Below are positions 19,601 through 31,474 of a DNA stretch of 64,000 nucleotides, in pieces. Location of the stretch: contig JAMKCF010000015.1 in NCBI GenBank assembly GCA_023634235.1, positions 9,954,087 to 10,018,086 on the forward strand, given 5' to 3'. The DNA comes from Pisaster brevispinus. Its lineage: Eukaryota; Echinodermata; Asteroidea; Forcipulatida; Asteriidae. The translations under genes were made by a program, and so were the position numbers. Numbering within the stretch: the stretch's first letter is position 1; every line of letters starts with the position of its first letter. Below the pieces are notes generated by a model that ran no database searches, was not told the origin of the DNA, and saw only the letters and a program-made list of their open reading frames with translations.

Positions 19601-22600
19601 TAGGAATTGCGTCATGATTGTTTGATCAGTTTGAAGTGTGTTTTAGTCGAACATTCTGATAGACATCCTTTCAAATCTCATCATACAAGTTGCCCACAAT
19701 ATTAACAGAATTGTATTTGTTTATTGATTGATGTAGTTATTTTTTTCTCTGAACAAATTTTGGCAGGTGATGCTGTTTCAACATGACAAACACTTTCGCA
19801 TAATAAGCCACGTGCCCAAGATACATGTAACATGTAAAACCATTCAACCAAAAGCTTATTGAGATTGGTGGAATGCGGAAAGAAATATGCACGACATTCA
19901 TTTGGCATTCACGATATAATTTAAATCCGTAGCTAGTTCTGAGATGTGTGTCTTTAATCGTTCCTTTGCCAGTTCTAGGATGTGTGTATTTAATCGTAAA
20001 ATGTAAGGCTGATCATTATACTTTTGAGTTCAAAAGGCACCTACACTGACGCCATACGTGACACACTGCCATTTTGGGGGTCACGATGTATGTAAAGCAA
20101 AGGTTATAGAGCTCCGAAGACTCAAGAAGAGGAACTGGAGCTTTATCTGTTGTTGGAACATGAAGTACGCATGAGCGACATTTCAGCAAGCAAAACGTTT
20201 TGGTATATCATTTATAGCAATGATCTATTGTTGCATAAAGGAGTTGCTTACTGAAATGGCGTCCAGTGCACATTTATTTTCAACCCGTGTTTTCAGTCTT
20301 GCGCCTCGGGCACTCTTTGATGTAGACATGACCTCCCGCTTGTTTTTGTCTACACTGCGGGTCAATATACAATACTCTAGAAATATGGCACGACGCTCGA
20401 AATGTCTTCGTCATTCACATGTGTCAAAATACACTACATGTATACAGATAAAGTCTTGCTGAAGAAAACGGGGAAACAAACCAAATAAAGTAAATAAATC
20501 GGCAAAAATCGCAGCGTCAACTTTAACGTGACTCAACGCTATGACTTCAGGATGTGAATTGTTCAATTAAATAAAGACGGATAGAAAATGTTTGGTTGAC
20601 ATTTCTTACAGGTGAAACAATACCACATGATCAGTGGTATAATCTCTACCCCACCCCCAGCTCTTTGTCAGCGGAGGGTTAAGCTGGTGCTGCGTTTATG
20701 GAAGGCAGCTTCGCATTCTGATTGGTCCCTGATCTTTTCTGTAGGCGATCATCTGTTCAGTTATCTCAATAAGAAATAAGTTTACGTTTACTTTTATGGT
20801 TCATTACTCATCTGACAATGTACCGGTGAATCCTGTCAGTATACATAGTCCTCTTTCCTCATTTCATAGACAAATAAAGTATCTCTAGTCATAGCCTTTG
20901 GTTGCTGAAAATGCTGGAAACTGGGTCATCTGGAGGTTGTAACTAGGAATGCCGCCCTCTACAGTTGATATGTTGCACTATTTAATAAACGATTATTTTT
21001 TTCTTGCGCTGCAACATGATGATCAGGCAGACGTGAAAGCTGTAACAATATTAAAACAATTCACCATATACTAGACTGAGGAATGATTATGAGATGTAAG
21101 TTATCATCTATAGGAATGCTGCCTCCTTTGCACGTTGACTGTTGTGGAATCCAACTCCAATAAAAGCTGCAGTGATCAGTTCAGTAAGTTTGAAGGTAAG
21201 GCATCGACGTTAGCTAGCTATATAACCTTCAAATCAGCCGGGATTACTTTGCTCTGGAAATCATAAACGGTGCTCTCTATTGTAGGCCAGTCGGTTTGTA
21301 ACCCAACCATCTCTTTTGAGTTTCAGTATTATAATCAAAGAAATGGGTCAACTTGTAGGTTTCTGTCAAACACTAAATGGTTCGATGGTGTGCAAGTAGC
21401 ATTTTTACTGGGATTTTAACCGTAGGTCGACAAAATTAGATCTTGAAATAATAGTGAAAACGGCCGAATTTATCAAAAGAATGCCTTAAATTTAATGGTT
21501 CTGAAGAAAAAGCTTCTTTAATGGTCGAATTAATTATTTGTTAAATCAACTTCTCATGTCGTGTTGTGTGTTGGTCTGTTGACATCTTAGCTGGCATTAT
21601 AAATAGACAGTCTGCACAAAACATGACCGTCCCTCGTTATGCATGCAGTGTTAACTATAATGGAATCTAATATTGTTTCAAAGATAAAGCATCAATAGTC
21701 TAATCGGTGTGTGGGAGGAGGACATCGAGCCACGGGACATAACTCATTTCACAGACATGTAAGGGTCACCTGTACTATTTTGCTTTAGTTGGTTAATTGA
21801 TTGATTGGGAAAGAAAGCCTGTATAATAAACAAAACAAAACAAAACAAGCCATCCACGACGTCAACCCTCAGTTTATAGCAACTGTATATCTTTTTTAAT
21901 TGAAGTAACGGTTTCCCATGAATAAATCATCGATGGCGGCAAAATTCTTCGACGACAGCAGTCGGGAAGGGGGAATTCTAAGAGGCGTTGCCTACGAACT
22001 CGGCTTAGACAAAGAGGGGGTGCTTCATCTTTTTGATAACCGTTTGTCTGGTTTGTGGCATCACTCCCTTTGTTTTGAATATCAGATGAACGAATATAAT
22101 ATCGAAAGAAAATATAGTCGTGCAGGATAAAGAGAATAAACAATTTCCATTTGTACTATCTGTTGCCATTTCCTCGTTGATACAACTTATATTATTTGCA
22201 TGAAGAAGTTGCAGATCACTGAAGACTTCGTTCGAGTACCTTTCTTTTTTAATTGAATGTATTTTTGTTTTCGGTTTTATGTGCCTTCAATCTTGCAGTG
22301 AATGGTGGAGAATTGGAGATGTGTGACTTAAATTTATGGAGGGAACTTTATGTTTTGTGACTATTTATACATGAATAGTAAACGTTGCCATGGTTTTGAC
22401 CATTGTCCCGTGGATCAGAGACGGCAATTCTATAAAGTCTCAGTTAATTCACGAAATAGTGTTGATAACGTGCTAAAACACGAAACTCGTTCTCCAGTCA
22501 CAATAAGCAAGTTGTATTTCTGAAGTGTTTTTGGCTTATTCGTTCCGTGTTTCACCTTGTTATTCAGGAACCCTATTCATCACCTGACGACATCTTATAA

Positions 22601-22790
22601 TAAGTGATTTTTACAGAATTGTTTATTTTCACGTCTAACAATAAACTTGCCGAAAAGTGTTGTTGATCCTGACTGTGACCTTCTCCCCAAGGTCTGCTGC
22701 GGCTGTAACATGGCACAATCGACTACACATGGTAAATTAAACATACCTGCGTATTGCAAGACAGGTAGTAAACGTAAAAGAAGAAGAAGA
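16660..22790. other. Non-coding interval downstream of G3BP
   Basis: No exon chain, RNA gene or intact transposon is recognisable. A 70-codon frame at 21918-22130 has an ATGGCGGC start context at 21933 but no recognisable product and no convincing splice partner. CTCF-like words lie at 18976-18992 and 20951-20964. An AATAAA-rich, AT-rich background dominates. Confidence 0.5.
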
Positions 22791-22847
22791 ATATGCCTAG
22801 TGGGAACAGAACGGAAGTGTATTTAGGACATGGAAAAACAATTCCCA

Positions 22848-22899
22848 GATTACTATTTCGCCCGGGGGCAATTTACTATTTCGCTGGGGCAGTTTACTA
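22848..22899. repeat. Short tandem duplication of a 21-22-bp unit
   Basis: TTACTATTTCGCCCGGGGGCAA is followed by a near-copy (TTACTATTTCGCTGGGGCAG) and the start of a third. It lies about 100 bases before a CTCF-like word. Confidence 0.5.
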
Positions 22900-22998
22900 C
22901 ATTGTAGTATTTGTGCACCCATACGTTTTCAGTTCATGCACCATGATGGACATGTTTCAATGCATTCAATCCACAGACCACATAATACCTATAGACGG

Positions 22999-23013
22999 AC
23001 AGCAGGGGGCGCT
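22999..23013 (+). promoter_or_regulatory. CTCF-like site
   Basis: ACAGCAGGGGGCGCT matches the bilaterian CTCF core (CCASYAGRKGGCR) at all but one of the key positions. Binding is inference. Confidence 0.4.
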
Positions 23014-24089
23014 AAACTGAAATTTTTGATTTTCTCAAACTATGGGTGGAAGTGAAGGCGCGTCAACACTTTTCTGTACACGTTTAGGCATCGCCGCGAG
23101 GCAGTGCTCTCGTTTTCATGGACTTTTTCTGAATTTTCAGGAGATATTGACCCGATGATGGATTGTAAATTAAGTGACGAGTTTTAGGAAATTCCTATAA
23201 TAACTGGAGTACCCAAAAAGTTGTTTGATTGACTTTTGCTGATCTTTGGGGAGGAAATCATTAAAAATTGTAAAGAAAATTATAATATATAACATAGGCC
23301 AAGGCCCACAGGACTGTCACTTACGCGTTTTTTCATTGAAGTTTAAGATACCACACTTCATGAACATTCCATACAGCCGTTTACAAATGTTGGGCGTTGA
23401 AGTTTAACCGTATAAAACGTCGTTTTTATAACTTTATTTTCTGGAAATAATCACTGTGATTCAATCTGCGATAATCGAGGCCCTCCAGTGTTGAACTTAC
23501 GCACAATGTAAGTTGCCAAGCTGACCATTTCGCTCGGTCCCAGCACCCCATCCAAATGCGCTGGGATGGGCTGACTGTGTACATGCGCACTGGACCATTC
23601 CCCTGACTTAATCTCCAGTCACCTCTTCCTGATTACGAAAGGTCCCACCATAAATACTAATGTAGCTCTATTGTGTAAATCCATTGCAAATAATTATGTT
23701 CATTCTTTGCACTATACTTCTTCTTCTTATACGCTAGATGTTATTTTCAGCCAAAACTGAGCACAGTCGTTGGCACTTTCGGTGTACTGTAAGCATAGGG
23801 CTCGATCACAACATTCTTCTTGCAATAGACTGTGCAAGTCTCGCACGTATCGGAACAAGAAAACACGTCAAACGAAGATTGTTTTGTCCTGAAATCAAAT
23901 CTTTGTTTTAAACTATGTCTAATGACAACATCTGAACAACAAAAATACTCATCACAATTTTTATAAAAATTAGTTTTAGCTTTTATAATAAATACACAAA
24001 TAATGTGTTAGTTAATATTACAACGAAATCAAAGTCCTTGGACAAGGCTGCTCATTTGATCTTAACTTTTTAGAAACTCCTTTTTACGC

Positions 24090-24600
24090 CAGCCTCACTA
24101 CCTCGCTACCATCGATACCTCTCGTCGCTAACCCCTGTATGTAGGGAATCACTGAAAATCAACGCTGTTGATGGCTAACCAAAAATTACTGCTTTGCGTG
24201 CACGCTTGTTGAAAACATTCGAGCGCTTGTAGGGCGCTTGTCGGGCACTTAGTACGCGCGTGTGAAAATGCACGTATTTCGACGCAATACATTTAAAATG
24301 TATCATGTTTTTACGTGGTCACCCTAAACTGCATACAGTTGGACCCAGCCTCGCTACCATGGGCAGCGCGCCGTATCGATACCTCTCATCGCTAAACCCC
24401 TGGGAGGGAAACACTGAAAATCAATGCTGATTGGCTAACCAAAATGTACTGCTTTGCGTGCACGCTTGTTAAAACATTCGAGCGCTTGTAGGACGCTTGT
24501 CGGGCGCTTGTCGGATCTCTCCGGACGCTTTATACGCGCGTGTAAAAATGCACGTATTTTGACGCAATACATTTCAAATGAATCATGTTTTTACATGGTC
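24090..24600. repeat. 256-bp tandem duplication (two units)
   Basis: Units 24090-24345 and 24346-24600 share order and content: CAGCCTCRCTACC, ATCGATACCTCTC, CTGCTTTGCGTGCACGCTTG, GAGCGCTTGTAGG, TACGCGCGTGT, GACGCAATACATTT, ACCCTAAACTGCATACA. An inverted third copy lies at 28285-28528, so 24346 and 28528 bound a 4.2-kb foldback structure. Confidence 0.85.
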
Positions 24601-27600
24601 ACCCTAAACTGCATACAATTTTAGACGTATCACAAGATTAAAAAGAATGAGAGGGGCCAGTTGCTCCATGACTTGATGCGTCCTTTGACAGCGCGCTCTG
24701 AGTAGTCTCTAACACAGAATGGATCAACCACAGGACTAATTAATCGTCAAACAAGAACTGTAAAATCTTACGTTGAAATACCGAGTTTTGACAAAATAAG
24801 AGTGTACCAGACTACTGCTATTGCGTTCGTTCTCTAAACCGTATTTAAAATGCACACATTCTGTTCATTACACCGGGTTCGAGGTTGTCAAGCAGCTCGT
24901 TTAAATCAATGTTTGAAGTCAATGTAGTCAGGGTACCAGGGTATCCACGCACTAGTACATCGGTCGCTAGGCTGTGTTGAATAGTTCCGTTGAATAGTTC
25001 GCGTTGCGTTCGTGGCACGCACTAGTAAAACTAAGGCATATCATGTGACGCGCTCTAAACCAATCACAACGTGATACGTCTTTACTGTATGCAGTTTAAG
25101 GTGACCATGTACAGTCAGTGCGCAGGGGCTTGAAAAGTCCTTCCTTTCATTTGCTGCGTATGCATGACCGTCGCGGTTTTGCATAAATAATGAGCTTGGA
25201 GGACATGTTTTCAAAAATTCATTTCGAGAAAATTAACGACTATAACAACACAAAAACATCACATAACGGAGCAATAATGTTCCATTGTACCTTAAAAAAT
25301 TATGACATAATTTTTTGTGTTCAAAATAAAGAAATATGAAACCAGAAACATTAGCATCTGTGTGCAGAAATAAGGGTCTCCGGAAAAGTCATTTTTTTAA
25401 TAGTTAACGAAATTGTGCAGAAGAATTTCACTAATGGAATGTTAGTTACATTATTGATCTAGTCTTTCGCTGTATTCGTTATTTCTAAGGACACTCGAAA
25501 CAGTCAGGTTCACTTAAAGAATCCATCTCCGTCAGCGTAAACCGTTCAGAATAGAAATGTCCGCCATGGCTCACTCATAAAGTGAGAGCTCGAACGTGAT
25601 AGGTCATACCGTAAACCAAACCGCTGACTATGTTGCCCATGTGACCAATCAGCTGCTGCGTAAGGAAACGCTAGGCAAAAATGGTCATGTCTGGCTCCTT
25701 ACTTATTACGTTAAACTGAATGCAGTGTCTGGTGAACATGTAAGTGCCTGACTTTCTTGTTGAGAAGACTCTTGTCGTGTCGTAGTTGCTACTTTTTCAT
25801 CGCTGTTTAACCAAAGGTTTTGTTTGTTTACTTGAAGAAAATTGTACATCAGTCATCTAGATTACTGAGGGGGGAACCCAACATTTTGGTGTTAAAAACT
25901 TTTTCACTTTGGCTTTCTGGCGTTTGGCTTTCCAAATGTTTGGTGCATGTCTAAACTAAACATAGATGATAGAGCAAGGGCAGAAAGCACAAGCCCTTTT
26001 AAAACTTTAAAAGATAAATAAATGTTAAAAAAATTGAAAATAAGGACTATTATTCCATTCTTCTGAGGTTAACATTAGATAATCGCCTTGGCTTATACTT
26101 TTATTATAGATGCACTAATTGCCTTTTAAGGCACCACCATCACTAGCTACATCCCCAATTTTTTGTTTAACACTTCTTCAACTTGTGAAGGAAACTCTGG
26201 TTGCAGTTAAATAATTTAACCAACGTTGCTTTCCACTATAATGACAACACTTTCACATCTTTTCTTGTTTTATGGAAACATTGATTTATTTTAAGTTTCT
26301 TCTTTCAGCTGCATAAATTTCTCACACAATTAACCACATTTTCGAGTATGCAGTATAAAATAATTAAATCAAACATGATATTAATGCTATTTCATCTCAT
26401 AGAAAGATAATTATAAGTAATTACAGGGACACCAGGCAATTAAGAGACCTTTATAAATCATCAAAGTTTAAATACTTTCCATTCCACTTAATACTTATTT
26501 CCCCAATTATCTCTGGAGTATCACAATCCGTTTACAATACAACAACACTTTATCTTAAAGTTATACGGATTTGGTAAAGATTAAAACAAATCTTTCTTTT
26601 TTTTTAGTCTGAAAGCTTACTGATTATGAGGTTCATACTTTAACTGTGAAACATTTTCTGTGAAACATTTCTCGCTGAAACGAAGTCAAAGATTGGTTTT
26701 GTGAGCGTAATGCGTATTTATAGGCAATTTTTTTTTAAAGATACAATAAATTCACATGTGAAAGTTTCAGTTGAATGCAGTGTCTACTTGCTGAGAAAGC
26801 AGCATAAAAACTGTCATGTTATTTTCATAAAAACGTCGACGGAATCCATCCACGTTTAGCAGTACCAGCCGCATTTCTGGGCGCAGCATTCACAAACGAA
26901 CACCAACTCGAATCTGGCCAGGTTCTAGCATCAGGAAGAAACCAATCACTGCAAGTTCTCCGGCAAGTACCTCAAGAGGGAATCATCCAAAACTTTAGCT
27001 TGAAACAACGATAAATCACGAAGAGTGCTGGGCCTGAAATTGGAGGGAAAAACAATTAAGAAAGTATTTTAATTATGCTTGTCTTGTCTTTGTCCAACCA
27101 GGGCACTTGACGTAAGCGTGGAATATCCTGTTTCCGATTATTTGCTTAATACGGTAAGCAGAGCCATGAAATTGGGCCCAGATCCCATCAGTTATACTTA
27201 GAGACAAAAAAGAAGTTTAAAAAACAAGAAATACCCTCCCCCACTTTTGACAGAAATAACCAGGCTAACTGTGCATAGAACTTCTTAGAAGTGTATATTC
27301 ACCTGAAGTTGAATGTAAACAGTTTGAGTTAATCAAACATTTTACATCACTTGTAGGATGACAAACTCAATACCAAAATATAATAGTTATAAAAAATATA
27401 AATGCAATAAAACAAAGTGCAAGATGGAATACAAAGACTTGTGTTACATAATTATCAAAGATTAAGAAGGCTAGTAAATCACCTTCGGTATGATCATAGA
27501 GAAATTTATGAATGATAAGTGAACCTCTCTTTTGGGTGCACTTGTGCTTCATGCATCTCTGAGTGATATCAATAGATAGGAAGTGTTTTACTAACTCATG

Positions 27601-27674
27601 AACTCTTGACTAAAAAGACTTTCATAAAATTAAGTTTAAAATGTTTTTTGTAATGACGAAATTCATCATCAAAC

Positions 27675-27706
27675 CATGGAGGTAGAAATAGATTTCTACC
27701 TCCATG
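27675..27706. repeat. Perfect 32-bp inverted repeat
   Basis: Arms CATGGAGGTAGAAAT and ATTTCTACCTCCATG are separated by only AG. This could be the head-to-head junction of two element ends. Confidence 0.85.
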
Positions 27707-28284
27707 ATCAAACCAAGGCAAAAAGTAAAACAAATAAAAAGCAGCCACAAAAATGTGTGCGTACAACGAACGTATTACCCATAAAAATGACGCCACGCAA
27801 CAGTGAGCGCCCTGCGGCAGCGGCGAAATTTCAGATTTTTCCCTCAATTTTCGAGGCCGAAAAACACGACAACGGTTTATTGTGCAGAAGTGAATGTGGC
27901 ATCAAAAGCACGGGACACCCTTCGTTCAACGTAATATCGACCTCATTTGTCTCCTTCCTGCTCGAAACAGTCAAGTTCACCAAAAATATGAAGCACTTCA
28001 ACGAAAAGTGTGAAAACTTACGTTCACTTCAGGTGAGAATTTAAAGATCTTTGAGCGGTAAAATCGGGTGGAAATAGGTTCTAATTCTACGGTTAATTTT
28101 CAAGAAATCTACTTACCACTCCATGTTGGCCTCACACTGACCTCTATGGGCTTCCCATCGATTTCAAGGGGGTCAAGTCGGAACGCTCGCACTTTCACGC
28201 GAAATCTCGAAAGGGTCCGAGACCACCTTTCGCTGCAAATAAAATCTGGCTTTTGACCTCATTATCGCGCACGCTGCGCACTGA

Positions 28285-28528
28285 CTGTGTAAAAACATGA
28301 TTGATTTGAAATGTATTGCGTCAAAATACGTGCATTTTTACACGCGCGTACTAAGCGCCCGACAAGCGTCCTACAAGCGTCCTACAAGCGCTCGAATGTT
28401 TTTAACAAGCGTGCACGCAAAGCAGTACATTTTGGTTAGCCAATCAGCATTGATTTCCAGTGTTTCCCTCCCAGGGGTTTAGCGACGAGAGGTATCGATA
28501 CGGCGCGCTGCCCATGGTAGCGAGGCTG
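28285..28528. repeat. Inverted copy of the 256-bp unit
   Basis: Read on the minus strand this matches the unit at 24346-24600 from CAGCCTCGCTACCATGGGCA through the GACGCAATACATTT block. A shorter inverted fragment of the same family (TGCAGTTTAAGGTGACCATG) lies at 25088-25107. Confidence 0.85.
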
Positions 28529-28689
28529 TTAAAACTCTGACTCCCTCGGTGATCCCCGGACCGTTCCATTTTCCCTCGGCTGCGCCTCGGGAAAATAGAA
28601 CGCTCCGGGGATCAACTTGGGAGTTGTAGTTTTAACCATAGCACTCGAAGCAGTCAATATTTGTATAATATTCTATATCTATGATTTCG

Positions 28690-28862
28690 TTTCAAATGAA
28701 TCATGTTGATAAACATGGTCATCCTAAACTGCATACAGTTAGACGAATCACAAGATCGAAAAAGGATGAGAGGGGCCAGTTGCTCCATGACTTGATGCGT
28801 CCTTTGACAGCGCGTTCTGCATAGTCTCTAACACAGAATGGATCAACCACAGGACTAATTAA
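28690..28862. repeat. Direct repeat of 24585-24750
   Basis: Nearly identical over about 165 bases, including GAGAGGGGCCAGTTGCTCCA and ATGGATCAACCACAGGACTA. The copies are 4.1 kb apart in the same orientation. Confidence 0.85.
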
Positions 28863-31110
28863 AATATCCAATATATTTTGATATTTTGAAGTCACACTTC
28901 CAGGGGTTACAATCGAGCAAGGCATTCTGTGAATTAAAAGAAAATGGTGCGGCAAGATCGTTACACCACTGGGAACGAGGTTGCTTTTACGCGGATTCCC
29001 GATAGTCAAAGAGCGTAAAATTGACGCGTGACACAGTTTCATAGAGGACGCTGACGCAACCATAGACTACAATGAAAAGGCTTCGCGTTACAATACAGCA
29101 TCTGGCGATGATCATCGCGCTTACAAAACAAGTGTTTACATAAGTTTTGCGATTGGAGCTGAGCACAAAATTCTTAATTTTTTGCAGTAACTGGAAGTTG
29201 AGGTCAAGTTTAATTCTCGGGTGTTCTTTGTTATATTGTTGAATGGATTTTACTCACATTTTTTATCATTAAGTATTACATTCCCAAAAACATACATAGT
29301 TTTCATGGTCATAAACTACGTTAAACTAAAATAATTGACAAAACAAAATCTCGCCCACGTAAAAGCTCCATGTGGTTGGGACCACAATGGTCCCGGGAGT
29401 TTGAATGCGCACGAGACCTGCACAGTCTTTATCCATGGAACCTCTATATCAGGTGTATACACTATTGCTCCGACAGCTAGCGGTACAATAGTTCCCATCA
29501 TGCTCCACTACATCCTACGGTCTTGGATGAGATCGGTGGGGCAAGGCGAAACTGACCATTCAGTGATCTGGACTATGCCAAGTCAAAATCTTCCGGATCG
29601 ATATTTTATGTCTTAATTTGATTTGTTTTATCAACAAGGCATATACATGGTTTAATATATAAGTATTGCTTTCAAGCTTTGCATCAAGTGTGAAATTTAA
29701 GGAACACTAATTTAGTTAGTGAGTAACATCCATATGAAAGTAATATCTTCCTGTGAGAAACGTTTGAAGAACGAAGTCTGAGATGGTCTCGATGTTTCCA
29801 AGAGCTCGATTTGGATGAACAACCACTTTAACTGCCTAGTCCTATACTGTTTTATTAGTGATGTTTTTTTGATGACAGTCGTACAAGCCTTTCAATAGAC
29901 CATGTAAGTCTCGTGACGATAAGGTCACCATTGAGCTTCCGGGCATCTCTGAGCTATCAGGAGATTAACGGGGTGCAGATTTGCGTGGGTTTTTATTTCT
30001 GTCACACCACTTTTTTCAACGCCCCAAAGCATGTTGGTGGAATGCCTAAGTGTAAGACTAACAATGTAGGCCTGTTAAATAAAAAAATCAATCAATCCAT
30101 CAAAAAAATCTGGAAACTAAGAGAAAATGACAAAATTGTGAGGAAATTAAGTTCAGCTTTTAAAAAATAATATTTTTCCAAGATTTGCGCACAAAAATTC
30201 AATCTATAATTTCAAAATTTTGATTTTTAAAAATTATTGAATCCATAAATTATGGCTGAAATTTATTAAAACATCGCAATACAAGTTATTTTCAAAATAC
30301 AACTGCCACAATACACGCTGTAGCTGCTATTTGAGGTGCTCCGAGGTCAACTTACACAGTCTGTTCCTGATGTCATGTCATTGAAAAGCGCCCTCATTTT
30401 AGGAAAGCCTATTTGGAAAACAAAGTTCGGGAACTCATCCAAAGTTTTGTCCCGTTTTAAAGTTGTTCGTGTCTAGAAGGAGTAATTGATGATGCTTTAA
30501 ATCCAGGTCAGGTACATTGACATTCTAGAGGATCTGTCCAGAAAAGTACAATAGCAGCCAGTGTTGCATACTGGTTGTAAATGCATGGTACATTAATTGA
30601 AACCGCCATTTCAAGAAATGTCTGTAAACCTCTGGAAATTTTAATGAAGCAAACAGCAAACAAAATACCGGTGCATTGGTTACATATTTTGGGTTAACGT
30701 GTGACAAGGCTACACTACTATGTTTGCCTTCAACAGACTGGATTCCAACACCGCATTCCTCAGAGATGGAACATCGCTGATATTTGTTCGTTAAAATGCA
30801 TCCCTTGATTCAAACACAAAATAATACACTCGTTAACCCATGCGTAATACCAAACTAGGATCCACCAGCCCAGTCATACCATTTTATCATGTACATGTAT
30901 GTTCAATCGAACCTTTGACTAATCGGTTCGATTTTTTCCAGGAATACAAATTCATTCACTTGTAATTTTCGTATTCGGGGCCCATTAGTCACATGGCTAA
31001 CGGACTACCCCAGCAAACGAAGTTTCATTTAGTTTCAAAGAAAGCAACTGTTACAAAATAGAGTCTAGAATCTAATCATAAATGGAGCCATTGCGGAATA
31101 TGGTTGCAGC

Positions 31111-31425
31111 CAACCTCGTCCCCATGGTTTACTTTATTTCCAACCATGTTTGTAAATAGTAAACCCTGGGATGGAAACTCCTCACTTGGACCCTGATTGG
31201 ACAACAACATTACATTAGCACATGTACATGTTTCCAATACATACAAGCTACTAAATCTGGTACCGGACCACGAGACTATGGCGAAGATGCGAATTTCGAT
31301 ATGCAGCCAGACTATTCTAATTTGCATACGTATCCAACATTTTTGGATATGCAAATGTTCCAATACCAGGGTGAGAGAGCATGAGTCAACCTCGTACTGC
31401 TCGACACACCCTGGGGAAGAGGTTG
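31111..31425. mobile_element. 315-bp MITE with 9-bp target-site duplication
   Basis: GGTTGCAGC occurs immediately outside both ends (31102-31110 and 31426-31434). Termini are CAACCTCGTCCCCATGG and, reverse-complemented, CAACCTCTTCCCCAGGG. Internally, ATTTGCATA and TATGCAAAT form an inverted octamer pair (about 31318-31354). Ends of the CAACCTCG type with 8-9-bp duplications occur in several invertebrate cut-and-paste families; I cannot name the superfamily with confidence. Confidence 0.82.
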
Positions 31426-31474
31426 GGTTGCAGCCCACTTGCAGCTAAGCTCCGATGCACAATGTTTCACAGTA

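Larger units (their letters stand above)
24090..28984. mobile_element. 4.9-kb composite element nested in the H copy
   Basis: TTTTACGC is present on both sides (24082-24089 and 28985-28992), an 8-bp duplication. Left end CAGCCTCACTACC; right end, reverse-complemented, CAACCTCGTTCCC, the same end type as the MITE at 31111. Inside are a 256-bp tandem duplication at the left (24090-24345, 24346-24600), an inverted copy at 28285-28528, and a ~165-bp direct repeat (24585-24750 and 28690-28860). No transposase frame was found; the 122-codon frame at 27676-28044 has no recognisable domain. It may be several elements accreted together. Confidence 0.6.
23828..29427 (-). mobile_element. H-family TIR element, minus orientation, split by a nested insertion
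   Basis: Two separated segments, 23828-24089 and 28993-29427, are homologous to the 3' and 5' parts of the H element at 31475-33017, in reverse orientation and correct order. Each carries the 29-bp terminal repeat (GACTGTGCAAGTCTCGCACG at 23828; reverse-complement GACTGTGCAGGTCTCGTGCG ending 29427). Without the insertion this copy would be about 0.7 kb. It contains a single copy of the 32-bp unit (29143-29174) that is expanded in the sibling. No transposase is visible; superfamily unknown. Confidence 0.75.

Noticed and set aside
21918..22130. 70-codon frame with an ATGGCGGC start at 21933
   Set aside because: The start context is attractive but the product is unrecognised, both strands are open, and no convincing donor follows.
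27676..28044. 122-codon + frame in the nested element
   Set aside because: Its start overlaps the perfect inverted repeat, no transposase or other domain is recognisable, and codon content is unremarkable. I do not call it a gene.
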